Shown: positions 47,058 to 57,385 of the stretch, piece after piece
How the letters are laid out: every line of letters begins with the position of its first letter
Position numbering within the stretch: position 1 is the first letter of the stretch
Origin: a gamma proteobacterium HTCC2207
Lineage (GTDB): Bacteria > Pseudomonadota > Gammaproteobacteria > Pseudomonadales > Porticoccaceae
Assembly: GCA_000153445.1 (NCBI GenBank)
Contig: CH672397.1
Span: forward strand, 144,120 to 208,119
Length of the DNA: 64,000 nucleotides
Direction of reading: 5' to 3'
Notes under the pieces: model-generated
Told to the model about the DNA's origin: nothing
Seen by the model: the letters and a program-made list of their open reading frames with translations, nothing else
Database searches by the model: none
Made by a program: the position numbers and the translations under genes

Positions 47058-48434
47058 TCAAATAACCCTTTTCGGATTCAAAATTCCTTTCGGGTCCATG
47101 GCCATCTTTAACGTTTTCATCAGCGCAATCTCACTGGGCGTTCTCGACAGCGCTAAAAAGTCACGCTTTAAAACCCCGATGCCGTGTTCCGCAGTGATAG
47201 CGCCGGCGTACTCACTAATCATCAGCATAATGTCTTCATTGATCCTAGCCTTGTCTTCATCGCGCCCAGTGTAGGCACAGACATGCAAATTATTATCGCC
47301 AATATGACCAAATAGCAGCACGCCAATATTGTTATATTTGGCCTTTAAACGCTGATCCAAATCGTCGGCAAAAGGCCCAATCTGCTCAAGCGGCAAACTC
47401 ACATCTTGATTCGAAACTGGCCCCAAAACCTGAAAAAGCTCACCGATACCATCGCGTATCTGCCAAAATTTATCCGCATCCTGATGGGATTGGGCAATCA
47501 AGGCATCGTCGATCAAACCTGACTCAAGCTGCTCAAATAACGCCGATTCAAAACGCTCAGCACCCAACGTTTGATTATTATCTTTGTACTCAAGCAAAAG
47601 GTAATAGGTGTGGTTTTCTTGAAAAGGACTGGTCAAGCTGGGCAGCACTTCAAGCACTTTGTTGTAGTAGCTGTCCCACATCAATTCAAAGCCAGTTAGC
47701 CCAGAACCGAGACTGCGCTTAAGCTCGACCAATAATTTTGTCACCGACTCATAACTGTTTAAAGCGCAGAGTGCGGTATGGGAGCTGCGAGACTTTGGCT
47801 GCAGCTGCAAAACCACTCGGGTAACAATACCCAGAGTGCCCTCTGAACCAATAAATAGATGTTTAAGATCATAACCGGAGTTGTTTTTAACCATTTTATT
47901 TATGGCATTGATCACCGTGCCATCGGCCAGCACAGCCTCCAGACCCAGCACCATTGAACGGGTCATACCGTAGCGAATCACTTCAGTGCCGCCAGCATTG
48001 GTCGCTAGATTGCCGCCTATATTACAGCTGCCCCGTGCGCCTAAATCCAGGGGTAAAAACAACTCTCGATCCTCAGCGGCATCCTGCAATACTTGCAGCG
48101 GAGTGCCTGCCAATGCGGTAACCGTCATGGCAGTGGCATCCAGCTCTTCAATGCCATTCATGCGCTCGAGGGAAATTGCGATTTCACCAGATTGGGGAGT
48201 TGCGCCGCCGGCCAGACCGGTCAGACCACCCTGAATCACTACAGGCTGATCATGCTGGTGGCAGAGCGCCATAATCTCGGAGAGTTGCTGAGTTGTTTTT
48301 GGCTTTAGCAGAGCCAGTGGCTGACAGGGATCTGCACCACTCCAATCGGCGTGATATTTTTCACTGATATCGGCGCCGGTCAGCACAGTAGACGGGTCGA
48401 GCAGCTCGACCAGGGAAGCAATTAGGTTATTCAT
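47058..48434 (-). CDS. FAD-linked 2-hydroxyacid dehydrogenase (GlcD/D-2-hydroxyglutarate dehydrogenase-like)
   Basis: 458 aa. The N-terminal FAD-binding PCMH domain (about 40-215) has PVVIQGGLTGLAGGATPQSGEIAISLERM and GARGSCNIGGNLATNAGG. The C-terminal FAD-oxidase domain has GHIGDNNLHVC and ITAEHGIGVLKR. Members oxidise D-lactate, glycolate or D-2-hydroxyglutarate; the compact form fits the last group best, but this is uncertain. The next gene upstream (same strand, 72 bp away) is a 2-oxoglutarate-type dioxygenase. Confidence 0.88.
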   Translation of the reverse strand: MNNLIASLVELLDPSTVLTGADISEKYHADWSGADPCQPLALLKPKTTQQLSEIMALCHQHDQPVVIQGGLTGLAGGATPQSGEIAISLERMNGIEELDATAMTVTALAGTPLQVLQDAAEDRELFLPLDLGARGSCNIGGNLATNAGGTEVIRYGMTRSMVLGLEAVLADGTVINAINKMVKNNSGYDLKHLFIGSEGTLGIVTRVVLQLQPKSRSSHTALCALNSYESVTKLLVELKRSLGSGLTGFELMWDSYYNKVLEVLPSLTSPFQENHTYYLLLEYKDNNQTLGAERFESALFEQLESGLIDDALIAQSHQDADKFWQIRDGIGELFQVLGPVSNQDVSLPLEQIGPFADDLDQRLKAKYNNIGVLLFGHIGDNNLHVCAYTGRDEDKARINEDIMLMISEYAGAITAEHGIGVLKRDFLALSRTPSEIALMKTLKMAMDPKGILNPKRVI

Positions 48435-48506
48435 TTAGACTTTGCTGCCAGGTTATAAATGATAGAGCATGATAACCGACAATCTTCGCCAGCTACTAAC
48501 TACGAC

Positions 48507-49577
48507 CTACCACTTATCCTCAAGAGTCTGCACACGATCAAAAGACTCACCGATCAGCACACCCAACTCACGCTGCTCACCCTCTTCAAGATGAACCGCA
48601 GGACGGCCATGAGCAAAGCGGTAATTACAGATCAGGGCAATATCACCGACCTTCCAATTGATTGGAATGCCGTAGTTATCGTAGATATCGAGAAACAGCT
48701 GCTTTTCTTCAGATGACATCTCGCTGCCGTCACCAAACGTTAGTTTTAGCGGACGCTCTTCTGGCGGCAAGTGCTGCACCAAAGGCCAGCTATCAAACCA
48801 GGCGTCATCATCAGCCAAGCTGCTATACAGAAGGTTGCGGTCAAGATGCGGGAAATACTCAAACGCTGAAATGTAGTAGCGAGTCATTAATTTACGATCG
48901 GGTCCCCACTCAGCCTCAAGGCCTCGACGACGGGCTTCGGCAATCGCTTCATCCTGATCGTCAGTCAACATGGACTGCTGCCAGTGGTTGTAGACACCTA
49001 CATCAAGGCGACCCTCAAAGGCATCGCGATCGGTAAGGTCACGGTGGTAGCAAAGACCTAACGCTTTTAGCTTCTGCCCAAAAGCTGTAGCCATCAAAGC
49101 ATCAGTAGCCTGGCAATTATCCGAGACAAAAGTAGCACCGCCGACCTTAGGCATCTTATGGGCCATAAAACTGACCATTTTGGTACTGGAACCGATATAA
49201 GCCATCTCATGATGGTAATGCAGCGATGCAGCCAGGGGCGCACCCACTTCGTAGACATTCTTTTCAATGATCTTACGCGGGTTGGCACCACCCTCGTATT
49301 TGCGCTCGTTTTTTAGCACCTGAGTTGCAACCAAACGCATGGCTTGCAAATCATCTAAACCGCTATTGATAACATGAACCAAACCAACTTTATCGAACGT
49401 GCTTTGCATACGCTCGGCAAGTTCGGGGCTGGCAACCAAAGGGCCGCCATCGACGCGAAACTCATTGCCGTCGACAACAAATAGCTCTGGAGAAATTGCC
49501 GGCGTACCAGTCCACCATTTGGGCTCAAGACGGCCCTTTAGCGGTGCAAACTCTTCGGCGAAGTTAGGGTTCAACAT
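48507..49577 (-). CDS. TauD/TfdA-like Fe(II)/2-oxoglutarate dioxygenase
   Basis: 356 aa from the ATG at 49577. A TTG at 49586 is better spaced from a GAGAT ribosome site and would add three residues. The double-stranded beta-helix metal motif is H-x-E in LHYHHEMAY, the distal histidine is in FAHGRPAV, and a following arginine (QRELGVLI) may bind 2-oxoglutarate. TauD-family enzymes hydroxylate small acids; the substrate is unknown. It precedes the FAD dehydrogenase gene, suggesting a hydroxylation-oxidation sequence (inference). Confidence 0.85.
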   Translation of the reverse strand: MLNPNFAEEFAPLKGRLEPKWWTGTPAISPELFVVDGNEFRVDGGPLVASPELAERMQSTFDKVGLVHVINSGLDDLQAMRLVATQVLKNERKYEGGANPRKIIEKNVYEVGAPLAASLHYHHEMAYIGSSTKMVSFMAHKMPKVGGATFVSDNCQATDALMATAFGQKLKALGLCYHRDLTDRDAFEGRLDVGVYNHWQQSMLTDDQDEAIAEARRRGLEAEWGPDRKLMTRYYISAFEYFPHLDRNLLYSSLADDDAWFDSWPLVQHLPPEERPLKLTFGDGSEMSSEEKQLFLDIYDNYGIPINWKVGDIALICNYRFAHGRPAVHLEEGEQRELGVLIGESFDRVQTLEDKW

Positions 49578-50333
49578 GGATATCAATTATCTCAAAAATT
49601 TAAAAAAGCAAGGCAGTTTAGCCGTGAACTTGTGTGTCGACAATCAAAAAGTGAGTCGCTGACTAAACTTATCTAGAGTGGTTTGCTATTAGCTTAAAAC
49701 CGAAGCGTTTAGACCGACGGCATTTGTAGTCGATATACGCAGTATATTTCCAGTTGGTTTGCTCCAAAAGGCAATGGTGGCGGCATGTTTAGACGGTTTG
49801 AAAAGGTTAGTTTGGAGTTGAGAGTGGCCCTCTAAAAAGAGTGGTATTGCCGCTGTGGTTTTGGCTTCGCTGCTCAGTGCATCGTGGAAAAGTACGGCGC
49901 AACAAAGAAGTTCACTACAGACTGGTCGAGATTCTTCGGCTACGCTCAGGACGACAGGCTGTTATGGGCCGGGATCAAAGAGTGCAGCGGCTCGAAATAA
50001 CAATTAACCCTGTCATCCAGAGAGAGCATCGCGAATCAAAAGAGCTCTCTCCAACACTGTCGAACTCTCAGCAAAGCCAAGCAGCCCCTTTTTGATCAAT
50101 CAAGTCCATGGGACCGATCGCAAAGGGGCTGCATGGCTTTGCCACACTCGACAAAGAGATCCCTCGTCGCTACGCTCTGTCGGAATGACAGGTTTAAAAA
50201 GCTCTATCGGGATGACGGGTTTAAAAGCTCTGTCGGGATGAAGCGTTTAAAAGCTCTGTCGGGATGACGGGTTTAACAAGCTCTATCGGGATGACAGGTC
50301 TAAAAAGCCCTGTCGGGATAGCAGACTTATCCT
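49578..50333. other. intergenic region with repeats, no gene
   Basis: About 750 bp. 49600-49910 shows no recognisable feature. Then come family A arms (49930-49962 and 50013-50053), a family B arm (50157-50190) and a 26/27-bp tandem array reaching the gdh stop. Short open frames here come from the repeats. Confidence 0.7.
50175..50307. repeat. tandem array, five 26/27-bp units
   Basis: CTCTGTCGGAATGACAGGTT plus TAAAAAG and four near copies, then a partial. It begins inside the CTCTGTCGGGATGACA end of a family B repeat. Confidence 0.93.
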
Positions 50334-53300
50334 CTACTCTCGACCATCAATCGACGCCTGCACCAAATCAAGTAGTTCACGAAGTGCCACAGAGATCATT
50401 GCAAAATCTGGTGTCGGCCCATGACGCAGATCCTTGATCATAAACCTCCAACGATCAATCAATGGCGCCTGCTGTTGCTGCCAATCCTCCACCAACAGAT
50501 CCAGATTATCCCCCTCAATGTCACGCAGCAGATTAGCCGTTAGCCTGCGACGCTGCCCCTCAAGATCATCCACATAGGATTCACGTGCCAAATCCTCCCA
50601 GCGATTCTCCGGGTGCAGTGCAACAATCTGCGCCATAAACCAATCCAGAGAGAGAAACTCACCGAGCCTAAAGTAGAGCTTGGCAACCTGCTGAACCGGT
50701 TTATCCAACTCCAGCACTGTGTCCACCACACCCAGACTAATAAACATACTGTCTGATGCGGCGAGCCGCGAAGCTAGTTTATCCTCAACACCCAGCTCAG
50801 TGATATTGTCCTTCTCAGCACTCCAGAGATTGATCCACTCCACTTCATGGAGTTCCTCCAGCTGTTGCAAAACCAAATCCATAGGCCCGGTAAATTGATT
50901 AATTATCTCCGAACAATTTAAGGTCTGACGTCGATTACGTAGCAACCATCGGGTTGTTCGCCGCGTCAGACGAATCACAATATGGAGCAGGTCCAGCTGC
51001 ACAGTGGCGGGTAAATCACTGCCTTCGATACTGTCCCAGAGCTGATGCAGACCGAGAATATTCATCGCAGTACTGTAGGCCCGAATCACATCCCCGACCG
51101 AAGCACCAGTGGATTCCATCTGTCGAAAGAAGAAGCTAAAGCCCACCCGATCGACCATATCATTAGCCAACTGGGTAGCGACAATTTCCTGGCGCAGCTG
51201 GTGACCTATTACCTCATCGGGGTAACGCTCGACCAATGCCGACGGAAAAGCTCGCTCAACTGATGCGGCTAAATAAGGCTCCGACAAAAGATCCGCTGCC
51301 ACCAAGGCTTCTTTAAGCATCACTTTTGAGTAGCACACCAACACCGCCAGTTCAGGTCTTGTCCAGCTCGGTTTATGGCGGTTAATACGCTCACTGAGCT
51401 GGTCATCCGTCGGTAAAAACTCCAGTTCTCGATCAAGTTTTCCACTGCTCTCCAACCAGGCCATAAAGCGCTGATACTCGGCATGCTGCTGATCACTGCG
51501 ATGCTGAGCCAAACTGATTGCCTGAGTCTGGCGCAGATTATTGTGCAGTACCAACTCCGCGACAGTGTCGGTCATAGATTCGAGAAAATCATTGCGCTCC
51601 TCGACTCCGAGCTGTCCATTGAGCACTAACTGATTGAGCAGAATTTTGATATTGACCTCATGATCTGAGCAATCAACACCGGCGGCGTTATCAATAAAGT
51701 CCGTATTACACAGCCCGCCCTTGAGGCAAAACTCAATCCGCCCACGCTGGGTCATACCCAAATTTCCGCCCTCACCAAACACCTTGCAACGCAGATCACG
51801 GCCATCTACTCGCAAAACGTCGTTCGCTCTATCGCCAACGTCGGCATTGTTTTCAGACGAAGCTTTTACATAGGTGCCAATGCCACCATTCCAGATCAAA
51901 TCCACTGGCGATTTTAACATTCCGTTGATCAATTCCGTTGGCGTCACCTCGTCGTTTTCAATAGCAAAGCGCTCTTTGATCTGCGGGGTCAGAGTGAGGG
52001 ACTTTGATGAGCGAGAGTAGATTGCGCTGCCCTCAGACATAAGCGAACGATCAAAGTCATCCCAAGTACTTCGAGGCGTATCAAACAACCGCTGGCGCTC
52101 GACAAAGGTACTAGCTGCATCCGGATTTGGGTCGACAAAGATATGCAGATGGTTGAACGCTGACACCAGCTGAATATGCTCAGATAGCAACATCCCGTTG
52201 CCAAATACATCGCCCCCCATATCGCCAACACCGACTACCGTAAAGTCCTGCTGCTGAATATCTATACCAATTTCACGGAAGTGCCGCTGCACCGCCACCC
52301 AGGCTCCACGAGCGGTAATACCCATGGCTTTGTGGTCGTAACCATTGCCACCACCGGAGGCAAAGGCATCGCCGAGCCAAAAGTTATTGGCATGGGAGAT
52401 TTCATTGGCTATATCGGAGAAGGTTGCAGTACCTTTGTCTGCCGCCACAACCAGATAGGGATCATCACCATCGCGGCGTATCACATCCGCTGGAGGCACA
52501 ATTTCGCCCTCAATTATATTGTCGGTAATATCCAGAAGAGCCTGTATATAGAGCATATAACTGGCAATGCCCTCTTGTAGCCAAGCGTCGCGACCAGCGT
52601 CCATTGAGGCCTGTTTGGCGACAAACCCACCCTTGGCACCTGTGGGCACAATCACCGCGTTTTTAACTTGCTGAGCTTTTACCAGCCCCAGAACTTCAGT
52701 TCGATAGTCTTCCAACCGATCAGACCAGCGCAGACCGCCACGAGCCACTTTGCCACCGCGCAGATGCACACCTTCAACCCGCGGCGAGTAGACAAATATC
52801 TCAAACTCCGGGCGCGGCTTCGGCGCCAAGGATATTTTTCCCGACTCCAACTTCACCGAGATATAGGATTTGTAACTGCCGTCCTCAATAGTTTGGAAAA
52901 AATTGGTGCGCAGGGTTGCCTGAATCACTTCCAAGTAACTGCGAATCACATTGTCTTCACTGATATTGTCGACATCGTCCAGTGCACCGAGAATCTTGGA
53001 GGCCAGCCCCTGAAACCGCTCACCGCGACTTTCACCTGCATAGCGGGGATCAAAATAGCTTTTAAATAGCGCCACCAGATTGCGCGTGATATCCAGATAA
53101 CGGGATAGCGTGTCGGCAATAAATTCTTGACTGTAGCTAATACCAAGCTGCTTTAAATAGCGGGCGTAGAGTCGCAACATAGCCACCGCCCGCCAATCGA
53201 GACGCGCGCCAATCACCAGACGGTTAAAGCTATCGTTCTCGGCATCACCTTTCCAGACAGTACTCAGGGCTTCCTTAAAACTGCCCTGCACCGCTTCGAC

Positions 53301-55274
53301 ATCGACATTGACATCCAGGGAAAACGACAACTGAAATTCCTGTAGCCAGACATCGCCATCAGCCTCAGGACGTATCAAATAGGGATGCTCCATCACCACT
53401 CGGAAGCCGAGATTTTCCAGCATCGGGATCATATCCGACAGCTCTAGAGGTTGGTGACGATGAAACAGTTTTAGCTGCAGATGATTGTTCTCGGCAGCCT
53501 GCTGATGCTGCAGTTCAATGGCTATATCGGCAGCCCCTTCGAGGCTCTCAAAAAGCGCGATATGGGCCAAAGCCTGATGGGGAGAATAGAGTTCTCGATA
53601 GGCCGCGGGAAAGGCGCGCTGAAAGCGCCGCGCCAAGGCAGCGCCCTGTGCCACAGTGCTTTTTGTGTCGGTGCTTTTTATATCAGTGCTTTTTATGTAA
53701 GTGCTCTGTATGTCAGTGCTCTTTATTTCAGTGCTCTGTGCCTCAAAACCCTGCTCAATGGCCAAGGCAGCAAACTCGTCGCACCAATCTCGGGTCACCT
53801 GACGGACAATATCCTCCAGATCAGCGCCATCCACATTTAAGTAGCTTTTATTGCGCACCTGATAGACCAAATAGATTCGCACCAATACAGATTCAGGCAA
53901 AAACTGTGTGGTAAATTCACTCTCCACTGCATCCAGGCGATCGCCGATGCTATGCTGAATTTTCATACGCGCCTGAGTGCTAAAGGACTCGCGGGGCAAA
54001 TAGACAATACAGCTGACAAATTTATCAAAAGGGTCTGGGTGAATAAACGCCTTGATCACTCGGCGCTCATAGATCTGCCAAATGCCAATGGCGATCTCGG
54101 CCAAGTCCTCTCGGCTAACAAAAAACAGTTCATCTCGAGGATGGAAATCGAGAATAGCCATCAATGCTTTACCGTCGTGGCTGCTGGCTTTAAAGCCTGA
54201 GTTCTCGAGCACCCAGTTGACCTTGTTGCGCAGGACGGGAATGCGCCGAGGACTGTAAGAGTAGAACTGTGAGGTGTAGAGGCCCATAAAACGCACTTCA
54301 CCACAGGGCAGGCCCAGAGTATCAAACCGCTTTACCACAACATAATCCGAGTAAACATCTCGGTGTACTCGAGACCGCTGGGAGGATTTGGTAATAGTAA
54401 GCAGCTCATCGCTTTCATAGAGCGCCCTAACCCCTGGACTAAGCTCTTCAACCCATCCCTCGCGACGATCGCCGCTGTATTTTTTCAATAGACCACAGCG
54501 GCTATCGGCCGCTTCGCTGAGATAGAGCTTGTCTCCATCGACTTTTAAGTCGAACTCAACACAGCCGGTAAAGGTAAAGTAACCATTGTGGATCCAGCGC
54601 AAGAACTCCAATGACTCGGCCAGTTGTTCAACCTCTGGCGCATTGTTCTGCAGCTCTTCAATAAGGGTTTCGACCCGCTGCCGCATAGGATCAAATTCAG
54701 CAACGACCACCTCGACATCGTTGAGAACGTCCAATAACTCGCGGCGTAAGTCGACGAATTCGGATTCAGCATGGAGATCGACCTCAACCGTAATCAAAGC
54801 CTCTCTCTCTGCGCCCTCGGCAAAATCAGCGTGAGTCCGCTCAACCGCACCCTGAGGGTTGCGCACAACCCAAACTGGATTACTCTGCAAGGTAAAGACA
54901 TTTAAACCGCGACGATTGAGCACTATGCGCAGCGAATCTACCAGAAACGGCATATCCCGCTGATTGATATAAATCGTCGTATGGGCGCTAGACCAGCCAT
55001 CCAACTCTGGATCTGGATTAAACACACGCACGCGAGCGCGGTTTTCTGCATTGGTCGCCTCCACTGACTCGGCACTGAAGCGGCAGAGCCCCCAGAGATT
55101 CCAAAAAATATCCTGAGCGGGCCGAGCCAGATAGTCGGCATCGGGATAGAAGTGCATGGCATTGGCAATAAAATTATCAAATTGCTGAGCCTGAAATTGG
55201 GTCAGCTGGCGAGTCGCGATCTTATTCAGAGAGGTAATAAGCTCACCGCGCTGATTAATATTTTTTGCATCCAT
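50334..55274 (-). CDS. gdhB: NAD-specific glutamate dehydrogenase, large (180-kDa) type
   Basis: 1646 aa. It belongs to the large NAD-GDH class: long N-terminal ACT-like regulatory part (1 to about 700), a central dehydrogenase domain with GGKVARGGLRWSDR, QQVKNAVIVPTGAKGGFVAK (catalytic Lys region) and FTVVGVGDMGGDVFGNGML (NAD site), and a helical C-terminal part. It converts glutamate to 2-oxoglutarate and ammonia. Residues about 511-540 (STEIKSTDIQSTYIKSTDIK...) are an in-frame repeat of five residues from a 15-bp tandem array, an insertion that I do not associate with the family. The leader of about 200 bp separates it from the divergent MoxR operon. Confidence 0.95.
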   Translation of the reverse strand: MDAKNINQRGELITSLNKIATRQLTQFQAQQFDNFIANAMHFYPDADYLARPAQDIFWNLWGLCRFSAESVEATNAENRARVRVFNPDPELDGWSSAHTTIYINQRDMPFLVDSLRIVLNRRGLNVFTLQSNPVWVVRNPQGAVERTHADFAEGAEREALITVEVDLHAESEFVDLRRELLDVLNDVEVVVAEFDPMRQRVETLIEELQNNAPEVEQLAESLEFLRWIHNGYFTFTGCVEFDLKVDGDKLYLSEAADSRCGLLKKYSGDRREGWVEELSPGVRALYESDELLTITKSSQRSRVHRDVYSDYVVVKRFDTLGLPCGEVRFMGLYTSQFYSYSPRRIPVLRNKVNWVLENSGFKASSHDGKALMAILDFHPRDELFFVSREDLAEIAIGIWQIYERRVIKAFIHPDPFDKFVSCIVYLPRESFSTQARMKIQHSIGDRLDAVESEFTTQFLPESVLVRIYLVYQVRNKSYLNVDGADLEDIVRQVTRDWCDEFAALAIEQGFEAQSTEIKSTDIQSTYIKSTDIKSTDTKSTVAQGAALARRFQRAFPAAYRELYSPHQALAHIALFESLEGAADIAIELQHQQAAENNHLQLKLFHRHQPLELSDMIPMLENLGFRVVMEHPYLIRPEADGDVWLQEFQLSFSLDVNVDVEAVQGSFKEALSTVWKGDAENDSFNRLVIGARLDWRAVAMLRLYARYLKQLGISYSQEFIADTLSRYLDITRNLVALFKSYFDPRYAGESRGERFQGLASKILGALDDVDNISEDNVIRSYLEVIQATLRTNFFQTIEDGSYKSYISVKLESGKISLAPKPRPEFEIFVYSPRVEGVHLRGGKVARGGLRWSDRLEDYRTEVLGLVKAQQVKNAVIVPTGAKGGFVAKQASMDAGRDAWLQEGIASYMLYIQALLDITDNIIEGEIVPPADVIRRDGDDPYLVVAADKGTATFSDIANEISHANNFWLGDAFASGGGNGYDHKAMGITARGAWVAVQRHFREIGIDIQQQDFTVVGVGDMGGDVFGNGMLLSEHIQLVSAFNHLHIFVDPNPDAASTFVERQRLFDTPRSTWDDFDRSLMSEGSAIYSRSSKSLTLTPQIKERFAIENDEVTPTELINGMLKSPVDLIWNGGIGTYVKASSENNADVGDRANDVLRVDGRDLRCKVFGEGGNLGMTQRGRIEFCLKGGLCNTDFIDNAAGVDCSDHEVNIKILLNQLVLNGQLGVEERNDFLESMTDTVAELVLHNNLRQTQAISLAQHRSDQQHAEYQRFMAWLESSGKLDRELEFLPTDDQLSERINRHKPSWTRPELAVLVCYSKVMLKEALVAADLLSEPYLAASVERAFPSALVERYPDEVIGHQLRQEIVATQLANDMVDRVGFSFFFRQMESTGASVGDVIRAYSTAMNILGLHQLWDSIEGSDLPATVQLDLLHIVIRLTRRTTRWLLRNRRQTLNCSEIINQFTGPMDLVLQQLEELHEVEWINLWSAEKDNITELGVEDKLASRLAASDSMFISLGVVDTVLELDKPVQQVAKLYFRLGEFLSLDWFMAQIVALHPENRWEDLARESYVDDLEGQRRRLTANLLRDIEGDNLDLLVEDWQQQQAPLIDRWRFMIKDLRHGPTPDFAMISVALRELLDLVQASIDGRE
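53655..53744. repeat. in-frame tandem array inside gdhB, six 15-bp units
   Basis: Units AGTGCTTTTTGTGTC, GGTGCTTTTTATATC, AGTGCTTTTTATGTA, AGTGCTCTGTATGTC, AGTGCTCTTTATTTC, AGTGCTCTGTGCCTC. On the coding strand they give repeats of x-x-K/Q-S-T. Confidence 0.93.
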
Positions 55275-55490
55275 AGGCGGGTTTCGAAACCTTTATTCGT
55301 TTTGTCAGTCTATTACTTTTTTACTCGCTCTTCGCTTAAGGTTTTATTTTTCCAAAACAATAGAATCTATTCACTATTGGATATAACTATTGTATTAAGC
55401 AGATATAAAAAAGGTCAAATTTGTGTTGCAATAATAGACACTAGATTCGTCCATCGCGCGATTTATCGCAACTATCATTAGGGGTTAGTT

Positions 55491-56444
55491 TTGCATCAGA
55501 AAATTCATCTACTCAGAGATTGGCTGAACACTCAGATCGTCGGCCAAGAACAACTTGTTGAACGCTTGATTATCGCCCTGCTGGCAGATGGACACCTGCT
55601 TGTTGAAGGCGCACCGGGCTTGGCTAAGACCAAGGCGATCAAGACACTCTCTGAAGGAATTGAAGGGGATTTTCAGCGCGTGCAGTTCACCCCAGATTTA
55701 TTGCCAGCAGATATTACCGGCAGCGATATCTATCGCCCTGAGCAGGGTAATTTTGAATTCCAGGCCGGCCCCCTATTCCACAATTTAGTATTGGCCGATG
55801 AAATTAACCGTGCCCCAGCCAAAGTTCAATCGGCACTGCTCGAAGCCATGGCGGAGCGTCAGGTCTCTGTGGGCGGCACCACCTATCCTCTGCCAGAGAT
55901 GTTTATGGTGATGGCAACCCAAAACCCAATCGAACAAGAAGGTACCTATCCGCTCCCTGAAGCTCAGATGGACCGCTTTTTAATGCATATTATGGTCGAC
56001 TATCCAGCGCCAAAAACTGAGCGCCTGATTCTTGAACTGTCGCGCAGCGAAGCCTTAAAAGAAGCACCGAAAACAGTGGAACTGCTGTCCCAAGAAACAC
56101 TGTTCGCAGCGCGCAAGGAAGCTCTTGCGGTGCATATGGCGGAGCCGGTTGAGGAGTACTTGGTGCAACTTATTCTCGCCACCCGCGATGTCAAACGCTA
56201 CGGCGGCGACCTCGCCAAATGGTTAGATTATGGCGCCAGCCCAAGAGCAACCATCGCACTGGATCGCTGCAGTCGCGCAATGGCCTGGCTTCAGGGCCGT
56301 GACTTTGTCACTCCGGATGATATTCGCGCAGTGGCTCACGATGTCTTGCGTCACCGCCTAATTCTCAGCTTTGAAGCCGAAGCCAGTGGCGTAACCGCCA
56401 ACCAAGTAATAGATACACTATTGGAATCTGTTGCCTCAGCCTAA
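55491..56444 (+). CDS. MoxR family AAA+ ATPase
   Basis: 317 aa from a TTG at 55491, with AGGGGTTAG before it. Walker A-like GAPGLAKTKAI, Walker B LVLADEINRAPAK, sensor 1 MVMATQNPIEQEGTYPLPEAQMDRF, and a C-terminal lid (YGASPRATIALDRCSRAMA) are typical of MoxR. MoxR ATPases act as chaperones with VWA-domain proteins. It is the first gene of a six-gene Bat-type operon and overlaps the DUF58 gene by one base. Confidence 0.94.
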   Translation: MHQKIHLLRDWLNTQIVGQEQLVERLIIALLADGHLLVEGAPGLAKTKAIKTLSEGIEGDFQRVQFTPDLLPADITGSDIYRPEQGNFEFQAGPLFHNLVLADEINRAPAKVQSALLEAMAERQVSVGGTTYPLPEMFMVMATQNPIEQEGTYPLPEAQMDRFLMHIMVDYPAPKTERLILELSRSEALKEAPKTVELLSQETLFAARKEALAVHMAEPVEEYLVQLILATRDVKRYGGDLAKWLDYGASPRATIALDRCSRAMAWLQGRDFVTPDDIRAVAHDVLRHRLILSFEAEASGVTANQVIDTLLESVASA

Positions 56445-57385
56445 TGAATCAATCGTCAGATCAAGATAGCCACCCCGCCATTGCCAGTCTTGCTGAGATG
56501 GTGCGCCTGCGTTATGCCGCCCGTGAACTAACCGGCTTCCCCCGGGTTCAGGCGCGACAGATGATGGCCGGCGGCCACCGCTCAAGCTTTCGCGGTCGCG
56601 GTATGGATTTCGATGAAGTGCGCATCTACCAGCCCGGCGACGATGTGCGCACAATCGACTGGCGAGTGACTGCAAAAACGCAAGTTCCCCACACTAAAAT
56701 CTTTCGCGAAGAGCGAGAGCGACCGGTACTGGTGGTATGCGATCTCCGTGGGCCAATGTTTTTTGGCAGCCAGCGTTTGAAATCCGTTGTCGCCTGTGAG
56801 ATCGCCGCTGCACTAGCCTGGGCCGGACTCAGTGCCAATGATCGCGTTGGCGGTCTAGTGTTTGGCGCGCAGCAGCAGGCAGAGGTGAAATCTCGGCGCA
56901 GTCATCATGCGGTGCTGCAATATATCCATCAGCTGCAAGACTTTAGCCAGCAGCTACTGCAGCCAGCGCCAGACCAATTCAGCCTGGCGCATATTCTTGA
57001 GGAGGCGCGGCGCTTTGCCCTGCCCGGCACCACAGTTTTTATTGTCAGCGACTTCCACGATTTTGACGATGCCTGCGAGCGCCAGCTGTTTGAATTGGCT
57101 CGTCACAGCAATCTCAACTTCTGCCATGTGTTTGACTCAATCGAGACCGAACTGCCCCCGGCCGCGCTCTATGCGGTCAGCGACGGGCAGCAACAGAGCT
57201 TACTGAATACCGGCGACAACCAGCTGCGCAGTGACTTTGAGCAAGCATTTATCCATCGCAGCCAACAGCTCAAACGAGCCAGCCAACAACTCTCTGCTGG
57301 CCTTTTGCCCTTTAATAGCGCCGACTCGGTAATGTCAGTACTGGCTCAGGCCTATGGCAAGCGCCGCAAAGGTCGACGCAGCTAA
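56444..57385 (+). CDS. DUF58 domain protein
   Basis: 313 aa. RGMDFDEVRIYQPGDDVRTIDWRVTAKT is the DUF58 signature, followed by a VWA-like domain with VLVVCDLRGPM and FIVSDFHDFDD. It is standard in MoxR-DUF58-VWA operons; its molecular role is not known. Both ends overlap the neighbouring genes by a base. Confidence 0.92.
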   Translation: MNQSSDQDSHPAIASLAEMVRLRYAARELTGFPRVQARQMMAGGHRSSFRGRGMDFDEVRIYQPGDDVRTIDWRVTAKTQVPHTKIFREERERPVLVVCDLRGPMFFGSQRLKSVVACEIAAALAWAGLSANDRVGGLVFGAQQQAEVKSRRSHHAVLQYIHQLQDFSQQLLQPAPDQFSLAHILEEARRFALPGTTVFIVSDFHDFDDACERQLFELARHSNLNFCHVFDSIETELPPAALYAVSDGQQQSLLNTGDNQLRSDFEQAFIHRSQQLKRASQQLSAGLLPFNSADSVMSVLAQAYGKRRKGRRS

